Origin: Stachybotrys elegans | Taxonomy: Eukaryota; Ascomycota; Sordariomycetes; Hypocreales; Stachybotryaceae | DNA length: 64,000 nucleotides | Assembly (NCBI GenBank): GCA_020746835.1 | Contig: JAGPNK010000017.1 | Location: 558,001-622,000 of the forward strand | Direction: 5' to 3' | In this document: positions 46,008 to 54,779 of the stretch, one piece after another | Position numbering within the stretch: the first letter of the stretch is position 1 | How the letters are laid out: each line of letters starts with the position of its first letter | The notes under the pieces: model-generated | What the model was told of the DNA's origin: nothing | Databases searched by the model: none | The model's input: only the letters and a program-made list of their open reading frames with translations | Translations under genes and position numbers: made by a program

Positions 46008-46888
46008 ATGGAAATTGGTGAAGCACACACATCTAGCAAGAGCATCATGGCGCACTCGGCATCAGACAATGTCCTAGGCGAGCCCCTCTCTACGGAGAAC
46101 AAAGTTCTCACCAAGGGAGCCGCAGCAACTCAGGTATCACAGCATCGCCAGCAGTTCCCATACCACAGAACTAACGGCATCAGGACTTTGGGCCTCTGAA
46201 GAACATATGCGCGCACCTGAATGCTTTTCACGTCTACGCCGATGACCCGAAGCGCTTCGTTGAAGCCAACCATTACTGTGGTCATCTCAGTACGGCCACC
46301 CCGCAAGCCAATGACCGTAACCCGTGCCATCTCACACGATTGATGTAGATGACGAAGTCAGGCAATGCCTGCTCTACGACTCACCGGAGCCCGGCGCGCG
46401 ACTCATCGGCATCGAGTACATGATCACGCCGTCGCTATACGAGACGCTTCCGCCCTCGGAGCGCAAGCTGTGGCACTCGCACGTCTACGAGGTCAAATCA
46501 GGCATGCTCATCATGCCCAACCCGCTCGTGCCCACGACCGTGTGGGAGGTTGCGGAGAACAAGGAGATGGAGCAGGTAGTCCATCTGTACGGCAAGGCGT
46601 ACCACCTCTGGCAGACGGACCGGGGCGACGCGCTGCCGCTAGGAGGGCCGTCACTCATGACGAGCTTCACGGCGGATGAGCAGTTTGACTTTGACAAGAG
46701 TGTCGGCGAGAGGGACGCAAGGTTTGGCACGGATTATAGGCGCAAGAGGGGGGTGAGGGAGCATATTGAAGAGCCGGAGATTCATCCAGGTAAGACACTG
46801 CTGCTGCTGCTGCTGCTGCTCCTGTACCGATGTTTGTTGCTGCGATGGCTGACTCATGATAGATGCGGACCAGACCTGGAAGAAATAG
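46008..46888 (+). CDS. Oil-body-associated protein family (DUF1264) protein
   Basis: Four exons, 46008-46133, 46184-46289, 46349-46789 and 46863-46888, encode 232 aa; introns are 50, 59 and 73 bp. The last exon is 26 nt and adds DADQTWKK. Diagnostic family sequence: [25 protein letters not shown], then after the second intron [48 protein letters not shown], and a C-terminal [10 protein letters not shown]. This is the OBAP/DUF1264 family, known from plant oil bodies and common in fungi; in plants it associates with lipid bodies, and the fungal role is unclear. A second ATG at 46047 could be the start instead. The third intron contains a CTG repeat. An ORF reading through that intron as poly-Leu is an artefact. 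Confidence 0.9.
46797..46825 (+). repeat. CTG repeat inside the third OBAP intron
   Basis: About eight CTG units and one CTC sit just after the GTAAGAC donor within the 73-bp intron at 46790-46862. Confidence 0.85.
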
Positions 46889-48670
46889 AGCTCGGGCATA
46901 TGATTAGACTTAACAAGAAGGTTAACGCAACGGCAAAGAGGGTGGATGAACGGCCTCACCCTCATTTATAGGACTTTGCATTCCCTGGTAGCAAGAGGAT
47001 CGCGAAATGAAAACTCCACACATTTCATCATTTCAATAGCGTTGTGGATAAAACGCCCAAGCGGACCAAATTGCCAGCACAGTGTCGCGATGAAGGACCA
47101 CGCGCGCAGACACCAAAGAAGTCCATCGTAAGCAGGGATGCCCTCGTATATCCCCGACAAGAGGAAACGGCCTATTTCTCCTATCAAGCGACCCAAAAAT
47201 AGGAAACACAAGGTATCCGGCTGGACCATTCTTGGTAATCATTGGTCCGCAAACCCCCCTTCTGAATCAAAACGAGTTATGCGAGCGCTTTCCAGAAAAG
47301 ACACATGGGAGAGAGCAAGAGACGCGCCAATGAGGAGTTGCGCCTGGATGGGTAGGTAGCTTGGCTCATGCGGTGTGAAACATGATCAAACCCCCAACCC
47401 AGGAGGGTCGCTGTCTCAACCGGGCGGAGGAAGGGAAACAACCACACAATGCCCGGGCTATATCCATCCAACCACAAAAAGACCCAGAAAGACACAGCGA
47501 GCAAAAGAAAAAAGGCCTCCCCTTGCCCGTTTCGTTTTCTCCACTGTGAGAGTTGTGGTCCCATGAACCCACTCGGCCGAAACTCCCTTGACGGAAGACG
47601 TCCGAGCTCCTCTGTCTCTCTCTCGAGTCATGAGCCTGTGCACAACTCCTTTTATGGAAACTGTTGGCCTCTCTGGCTCAGTCTCTCTTTTCTGTCCACC
47701 CTCGGCTGCCCCGGTAAAACACACAAGACAATTATCGCCGCGTCTTATACATGGAGAACCCTCGTTGTCATGGCGCAGTGGGCTGTCCTGGGATTCGATT
47801 CATGTCGGGCCTGTCCCTCTCCTCCATGATGCTGTTCGGTTTGCATTTCTCGCAAATCGGTTTCCCCTCGGTTAATGCCGAACTGTATCGCCCAGCGTTC
47901 CCTGATCATCAGCAAGACTCCTAGCATCGTAAGCTTAAACGCATACTACCCGCCCATGTGTGGGCATCAACGCCAGAGACACTTCGCCCAATCATCGTGA
48001 CTGCCTCTTCTGTAACCGCCATTCAACTCACAACGACGGCCGGGCGAAATGGGACCTCATCCCACTTCCTGATGCAAGCTCGGTCTTGGTAGAGCTGTCT
48101 CCTTTCCTTTCAAACAGGCCAATCAAGCAGACAGAGTGGAAACCGTCGCCCTGCGTTTTGGCATAACTTGTGGAGTCATATATCATGGTCCTTCTCCGTA
48201 CCCTTGTTTCATCATGTGCTGATTCGGCGTCCAAATCGTACAGCCACTCTAGCAGAAACGGGGGCCCGCTAGAGACCGCAATGTATCTCTTACAAACCTC
48301 CCATCTCAAGTCGCACGTCCCTGGGCCAGCCTGCCGTCTTGGCGGTTGCCCGTAGCCACACCGATGCGACCGTTGCCGTTCGAAGTCTGCCGAACTGGTA
48401 GCGCCCCGTTTTGAGGCGCTTCCAACTGCCGTCTTCTTTCTTCCGCCTGGTATATAGTTCTGGCAGAGTGCCATGTCGTGGCTTTCGCTTTCATCCCATC
48501 ACTTTCATTCCAACACCATCCTTCTTCTTCTTCACTTCCTTTGTGGGCTGGTCCTCGTCTTTCATTCTTGGTCCAGGTGATCGATAATTGTCAATCTTCG
48601 CTTCTTGTACACTCGCTGTCTTTACTTGGATCGGTCGTATCTGGAGCATTTTCTTTGTTCTCATTCCAAA
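46889..48670. other. Intergenic region, Egh16-like gene promoter
   Basis: 1.8 kb without a supportable gene. The final 200 bases are pyrimidine-rich (CTTCTTCTT tract near 48520) and probably form the leader of the following gene. Confidence 0.55.
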
Positions 48671-49962
48671 ATGCCTTCTTTCTACTCCTTCATCGCCGCC
48701 TCCTACCTGGCCGCAGTGGCCAACTGCCACGGCGTCATCCTTGGCGCCCAAGGTATTGCTGGCTCGCCCACCAGTGTCGGCTTCCAAGGTAATTGCCCTC
48801 GTCTCAGCTTCATCTCCCACAGCTAACAAGGTGTCTGCTTGCAGTCAACCCCGACATTGCCCGCAACTGTACCGACATCAACCCCTGCCAGCAGGATGCC
48901 ACCCTCATCCGAGATGCTGAGATCGCCCTCAACATCGTCAACTCCTGTGGCCGAACCGAGCTCTCGGGCAACATCGATGTCGGCGAGAATACCGAGAACG
49001 CCCTGGCTGCTGGTGCCGTGACCCAGGTCGCGAGCGGAACCGTGCTCAATGTCACCATCCACCAGGTCAACGCCGACGGTGCTGGTCCTTACGTCTGCGA
49101 CCTTGACCCCACCAGCAACGCCGCTATCAACCTCGTGGTAAGACGCGCCTCGCAAGTCTCCGTCTCCGTAACTTCTGACTGACTGGATCGACAGAACCTT
49201 GAGGTGACTAACAACGTGCCTGGTACCAACGGTCTGTCCCAGGTCAGGGCCCAGTCCTTCAACATCAACGTCAAGATGCCCGATGACTTCAAGTGCACTG
49301 GAGGTGAGAGAACCATCTGACATAACACAAGAACCCGTACGCTAACTGCCATAGGTTCTACTGGAAACATCTGCACTGTGCGCTGTCGCAACAACGCACA
49401 GGCCGGACCCTTTGGTGGCTGCTTCGCCGTCCAGCAGACTGACATTGAGCCTAACGTCAACACCCCCGAGAACATCCCTGTTGTCAAGCAGCTTGACGTC
49501 GTCAACTCGCAAGTCAAGGAGAACCAGAAGAACTTCCCTGGAGCTGTTCAGGCCAACATTGACGCTGGCAGCGATGAGGCAGTCAAGGCCAAGCAGGCCG
49601 TGGAGAGCCTCCTGAACATTGTCGTCACCAGCGCCACCTTTACCGCTGAGACGCCCACCGTTGTTCTGGGCCCTGTTGTGCCTCCTGTTACTGCCACCCC
49701 CGCTCCCGACGCTGGCAACGGCAACGACAACGGCAACGACAACGGCAACGACAACGGCAACGGAAATGGTAACGGCAACGGTAACGGCAATGGTAACGGC
49801 AACGGAGGTGGTCGTGGCCGTGGCAATGGAAACGGCAACAACGATAACAACGGCAACGGTAACGGCAACGGTAACGGCACTCCCAACAGGTTCAACGGTG
49901 GCCCTGGCCGCTTCCAGCCTGGTGGAAACAACCGAATGATGCGATGGGCCAAGCGATCATAA
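48671..49962 (+). CDS. Egh16/MAS-type secreted protein (appressorium-associated family)
   Basis: Four exons, 48671-48788, 48845-49137, 49195-49303 and 49355-49962, encode 375 aa; introns are 56, 57 and 51 bp. Residues 1-20 are a signal peptide (AAVANCHG cleavage region). The domain at about 21-270 has the conserved HGVILGAQG start, Cys pairs (CTDINPC, CGRTEL, YVCDLD, CTGGSTGNICTVRCRN) and FGGCFAVQQ. It matches the gEgh16 family first found in powdery mildew and as MAS1/MAS3 in Magnaporthe, where members are expressed in appressoria and affect host penetration. The C-terminal 90 residues are a Gly-Asn repeat with Asp and Arg, ending in a basic tail. No GPI signal. Extracellular role inferred from the family. 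Confidence 0.93.
49714..49878 (+). repeat. Gly-Asn coding minisatellite (GGCAAC-type units)
   Basis: A hexanucleotide-based tandem repeat encoding alternating Gly-Asn, first with interspersed Asp, then pure GN, then an RGRG interruption and more GN/ND units. In-frame expansion or contraction would not break the protein. Confidence 0.9.
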
Positions 49963-50258
49963 ACTGGTCTATTGTAGGGAGGGAGGCTGTTTCATGGAGT
50001 GGAGGCCTAGGCCATTTGTAGCATGACAACTGTATAGACATTTCTTTTCGGATAAGAACAATGATTGGCTTTCAGATGGCGTCAATTTGGGTATCGAATT
50101 TTGGTAGCGAATGAATCATAAGCTCATAGTGCTTGGGCGACTTTCCATCAATGTCTCGACTTTGGCTGCCGAACCATCCTTGGACGCCAGCTCTCCTTGG
50201 ATAACCGGAGAAGGCATCGGCAGGTGGTTGAAGATAGCCATGTTAGCAAATGGGGCCC

Positions 50259-51157
50259 TCACACCTTGCCCAACGTCACCCTCTGAGGCAGAGCCTGGAT
50301 TCCTTGCGGCTGCTGCGCTATCCGGGTGTCGTAAACCTTGCGGTCAATGGGCCGGAAGTTGAACACCCCATCAAACTCGGAACGAATCGCCAACAGCTTT
50401 TCCTGAGCTTTGCGGATCTCCTCGGGCTGGTTGTCCTGGAGAACGTGCGTTTTGACCTGCAGGATCCATCGATCCTGTTGGTCAATTGGCGCGAGCGACT
50501 CCCACGACGGTAGGTTGCTGATAGGCGGAGCTGGTGCGTTTGTGCGGGTTTCAAAGGGCACGTATTCGACAATCGGCCTGATCGGATGATGGCGCACGAG
50601 CGTAAACTCGACGTCATCGCGAACAAAGCGATACGTTTCCTCAATGGTCTCGTTTTTGAACCTGAAACAAGTTAGGCCCATCCAAGCCCTGTGAAGCTTC
50701 TCAGAACGTACTGGTGTTGGTTATCTCGCAGGATGGAGGGTATCCTGGTCTGATCCCATAGCTCAATCTTTTTGCGCTGGATGAGCAGAGGCTGGCCGCG
50801 CGGTGGATCGGGGAAGTCGGTCCATCTCAGGATGCCGGGCGTGGCATCGAGGTCCATTGGGGGAGCGTTGGGGCCCATGCCGTCGTCCTTGGACACCTCG
50901 TAGCGAGCCTGCAGAACGTACGACTGCCGTGAGAGATTTTGGTGAAGCTCCTTCCAGACCTGACCCGTGGTTTCTTTGCGGATGGGTTTGTCGTTGGAGG
51001 ACTGGTTCGAGATGCCTGCCGGCCGAGGCGGGCCTTGGAAGTAGAGCACTCGCTGAATTGATTCCCATGGAGGCATGCCGCAGACCCCCGAAAGAACGGC
51101 GCAAGTGGCATCCAGGTCGCTCGCCTCCACCGTGGCCGTGAGGGATAGCTCATACAT
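50259..51157 (-). CDS. med18: Mediator complex subunit 18
   Basis: Two exons, 51157-50712 and 50661-50259 (50-bp intron), encode 282 aa. The start MYELSL, the PPWESIQRVLYFQGPPRP block near residue 30, and the C-terminal VEFTLVRHHP, RWILQVKTHVLQDNQPE and LLAIRSEFDGVF blocks match fungal Med18 (yeast Srb5). Med18 sits in the Mediator head module with Med20 and Med8 and contacts RNA polymerase II in the nucleus. The intron splits a Gln codon. The ATG at 51157 begins the conserved domain directly. Divergent from the polynucleotide kinase gene, with 393 bp between starts. Confidence 0.93.
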
Positions 51158-51550
51158 GGTCCGATGGCTTAAGCAGATGCCTTCTGGTGTCTTGAGTGCT
51201 TGCTCTCAGGCTCTGTAGACAAAGAGCTCTTTCACCATGAAGGCACGGTAAGCAAGACAGTGCGTCGCAGTGGCCGCAGAATTGAGGAAAGCGTACGCCA
51301 AATTTGGAGCTTTGAAGATGCTGGTAGAACTGCCCTCGAGTTGGCGCATTCCAAGGTTTGCCAGGCTGATACGAGATGCTTTGTTCGCCGGCATACGGAT
51401 ACCTAAATGTGGAGCACGTGACAGCGCGTTGGCCTGCCCACAAAGAACATTGCATACCGCGCTTCTCCCTTTTGTTGAGCATGTGAACGGAGCGGCCTTG
51501 CAACGCTGTAAATGTCACGACCAAGCATATCGGCGATTATCGGATATATA
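51158..51550. promoter_or_regulatory. Divergent promoter between med18 and polynucleotide kinase
   Basis: 393 bp between the two start codons. A TATATA run sits directly before the + strand ATG. An ORF of 124 codons on the minus strand here overlaps the med18 start in another frame and is not supported. Confidence 0.6.
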
Positions 51551-52993
51551 ATGTCGCCTCCTGGTGCACTAGGGAAGCGCAAGTTGACCAACGGGTCAGT
51601 CTCCCCGCCGCCCATCAAGCGGAAGCTCCAGAGCAGCACAACCAGTAAGACGCGCCCGAACGCGACCAGAAGCACTGTGCTAACCTGAACACCCTTTGCT
51701 GCAGAGAGTGCTGTGGCCAGCTTCTTTACCCCGACGCCTCAGAAGCCCAAGGAGCGGACCAGGTGGTCCGAACGGGGCCCGACCGATGACGTACCCGCGA
51801 CTCTGCTGGTTGGCCGGTGGGAGCCAGAGAAGACCGACGAGCCACGTGCGAGACGCAAGATTGCGGCCTTCGATCTCGACTCGACGTTGATAACCACCGC
51901 TTCTGGGAAGAAGCATGCCGCTGGTGCCATGGACTGGAAGTGGTGGGACAGCCGGGTGCCCGACCGCCTGCGACAGCTATACCAAGACGATTACCAATTG
52001 GCAATCCTCTCCAACCAGGCTGGCCTGACGTTGCATGTCGATCCCAAATCCAAGGCCCCCAAGGCCTCGTCACAGAAGCGCCTAGGAGAATTTAAGCAAA
52101 AATGCAACGCCATATTGAGTTCCCTGGATCTACCCGTCAGCATCTATGCTGCCACGGAGAGGGACATTTACCGCAAACCCAAGACTGGCATGTGGAAGGA
52201 GCTGTGCGAAGACTACGACATCCCAGAAGATGAAGTGGACCTGAAGAACAGTTTCTTCGTTGGAGACGCTGGAGGACGCATAGCACGTGTTGCCAGCACG
52301 GGCAGCGGCGTGGCGGCGGCGGCAAAGGATTTCAGTTGCTCGGATCGCAATTTCGCCCACAACGTCGGCATCGAGTACACGACTCCGGAAGAATACTTCC
52401 TTGGCGAGAAACCACGCGAATTTTCTCGCGACTTTGACCTCCTCAAGCACCCGTACCCTACCGAGGTGGACGGCGACTCGGCAAAGACGGCCTTCACCAA
52501 GAAGAACGATCAGGAGATTGTCCTGTTCTGTGGACCTCCTGGTGGTGGGAAAAGCACCTTTTACTGGACGAACCTGAAGCCGCTTGGCTACCAGCGAGTG
52601 AACCAAGACATACTTAAGACCCGTGATAAGTGTGTTCAAGCCGCAAAGGACTTACTCAAGCAAGGGGACTCAATTGCCGTCGACAATACCAATGCGGACC
52701 CAGACACGAGAGCTGTGTGGACCAATCTCGCCTCGGCTTCCAAGGTTCCTATCCGCTGCGTATGGTTCAAGACCCCGTTGCACATCTGTGAACACAACGA
52801 TGCCGTCCGTGCAAACAACAAGGCTCTGAATCCCGAGTCGCGTGATGGGCTACCCAAGCTTGCCTTTACGGGATTCGCGTCGCGCTTCAAGCCCCCTCAG
52901 GCCAAGGAAGGGTTCCAGGATATCCTCGAATTGGAATTTCACTTTCGCGGCACCAAGGAAGATTACCAGCTCTGGGGCCGGTACTGGGTATGA
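51551..52993 (+). CDS. pnk1: Polynucleotide kinase 3'-phosphatase
   Basis: Two exons, 51551-51644 and 51705-52993 (60-bp intron), encode 460 aa. A basic N-terminus with KRKL is a likely nuclear signal, and ASFFTP resembles a PCNA-interaction-type motif (inference). The phosphatase domain has the HAD motif FDLDST with D88 and D90, ILSNQAG, the KPKTGMW region and FFVGDAGGR. The kinase domain has Walker A GPPGGGKST (308-316), VNQDIL, VDNTNADP and the C-terminal FHFRGTKEDYQLW. The enzyme removes 3'-phosphates and phosphorylates 5'-hydroxyls at DNA breaks for end repair. Both domains are intact, as in S. pombe Pnk1 and human PNKP, unlike S. cerevisiae Tpp1, which lacks the kinase. No FHA domain is present. 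Confidence 0.96.
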
Positions 52994-53320
52994 CATGATC
53001 CATCCGTGGATGCCGCCATCGCGGATCTCCTGATGTCTGCTGCCCCCGACAACTGATCGGGTTTTGGTACTCCTGAGGTCAGCATGTTCAGGCAGCGTCC
53101 AGCTCAAATTACTCGCCGTGCTCGTGCCTTGCTGCAGGGGCAGTGTGATTGAAGACTCGCCTACGGCCTAGAAAAAAAAAAACGGTCGCGCAGACAACTC
53201 ATGTATCCAACCTTTGATCCGCCCCGTTGGGGAGGGTGCGAATGTTTATTTTGCCTAATTCTCCGTGGGCTTTTCACTACAGAACAACGAACCGACCATA
53301 CCCCTTTAATCATTTCTTCA

Positions 53321-53364
53321 ATATTGATCTATTTATCGACAACTTCTTTACTAATGATTGCAAC
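53321..53364 (+). repeat. 44-bp direct repeat, copy 1
   Basis: Matches copy 2 at 53394-53437 at 38 of 44 positions; most differences are transitions. Both begin ATATTGAT and end GATTGCAAC. Confidence 0.85.
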
Positions 53365-53393
53365 GAGCTGAATACCCCCTCTCTACTCGTTCG

Positions 53394-53437
53394 ATATTGA
53401 TTCATTTACCGAAAACTTCTTTGCTCATGATTGCAAC
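53394..53437 (+). repeat. 44-bp direct repeat, copy 2
   Basis: Second copy, offset 73 bp from the first with a 29-bp spacer. Confidence 0.85.
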
Positions 53438-53947
53438 AACAGAATCAAAGGCTACCGAGGCATTCTTGCCGAACGCTTGCATCATATAGCGACCGTTCGG
53501 ACAGTTAAGCAAACCAATGTCTTTATGATCATGTTTGTGGTACTGTTCAAGAAAAACAATGTGCTGTATTCATACTGGAAAAAACTATACAGAGGCTATC
53601 GAAGGCTAGAAGCCATACGGCTCCTTGCCTTCTAGGCCTCTGTTTCCGCCAGCACCGCAAATCGCGACGACAAGTCGCGATTCGCGTGCTTCACCTCCCG
53701 CGTCGTCTCTTTTGGCCAGCGACGGTTATCAGGCGGAGGACCCTGATGCCGTCCACGGCGACACCCTCGTCGGGTGCCTCCGATGGCCTTTGGTTCTGTT
53801 GTTCTCATGTGCTGAGAACTTTTTGACTCCCCGTGGGAGTCCAATCGAAATTGTCAGGGGTTTTTCTGTATTGGGATTGTGTCAGACTGGTATCATGGCC
53901 ATGCGGAATCACGAGGCAATACCTTTGATGTCTCAAGAGTTGGAGGT

Positions 53948-54039
53948 CAATGTTGAGTGGTTGCAAGGTTCAACGTTGGGTAGTTGTGAGCCTCAACGTT
54001 GGGTAGTTGTGAGCCTCAGCGTTGAGTAGTTGTGAGGAC
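53948..54039 (+). repeat. 23-bp tandem repeat, four units
   Basis: Units at 53948, 53971, 53994 and 54017. The middle two are identical; the outer two are diverged, mostly by transitions and at the unit end. Core GTTG(A/G)GT(A/G)GTTG. Confidence 0.9.
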
Positions 54040-54375
54040 TAGCATCTGGAGGAGGGGATGGACTCAAGATTTTATATGCGGAGAGACGAGAGACTCAACT
54101 ATTGCACTACACCTGGATGAACCTCACGTTGAACACATGGTCGAGCATGCCCGGCCAAGGGTCTTTGTTGGATTCCTTTGGCGATCTTGTGTTCTCGGCA
54201 TCCTGGGTTGCAGGCGACGCTGAGGCAGTCGATCTCTGATGTAATGAGTTGAACAGACGGCTGAAGATGGTATGCGGCCACTAGTTATCGAGACAAAGGC
54301 GCTTTCAAGGACGTCTGGTGGCGACGGAACAAGTGCCGGGAGGAAATGTGCCAAAGCAGAGCAATACGATCAAAT

Positions 54376-54391
54376 GGGGGGGGGGGGGGGG
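54376..54391 (+). repeat. Poly-G run of 16
   Basis: Sixteen consecutive G after CAAAT; run length is uncertain for sequencing reasons. Confidence 0.8.
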
Positions 54392-54779
54392 TACTTCTCT
54401 TTGTTCAGGTAGATATCCTTTGTTAGAGAGTGACCGATCGCCACGCCGGACTATGGTGGTACAAACAGGTTGCTTTGTTGAGTAGAAAATATAAGCAACA
54501 AAGCACGGATTCACAGTGGTGCTCGTCATCCTACGGTTTTTACAATAAAAAGGGTGTCTCGGCTACAAAGAGTCAAAACTGCATCGAGTCATTTGCTAAA
54601 GGGTCTTTGTATGAACAACGGCAAGATGCAGAGAAGGAGGCGGTCGGAGAGACAGTGGAAGAATGTAGACAAGAGTTTGGAGGGCAAGACAAAGGCGGAG
54701 TTCACGGCACACATGCCTCAAACTGGGTCAGACACTGAGGTAAATATAGAAATGCAATTGTATTGTTATGTAGTTTGAG

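Larger units (their letters stand above)
52994..54779. other. Repeat-bearing intergenic region
   Basis: No supportable gene. It is AT-richer than its flanks from about 53,160 to 53,620. It contains a pair of 44-bp direct repeats, a four-unit 23-bp tandem repeat, and a G16 run. Confidence 0.6.

Noticed and set aside
46324..46971. 215-codon ORF as the complete OBAP gene
   Set aside because: It lacks the conserved [15 protein letters not shown] block, which is present in upstream exons, and reads into the CTG-repeat intron at its end.
51150..51524. 124-codon minus-strand ORF at the med18 promoter
   Set aside because: It overlaps the med18 start in a different frame and covers a divergent promoter; no domain.
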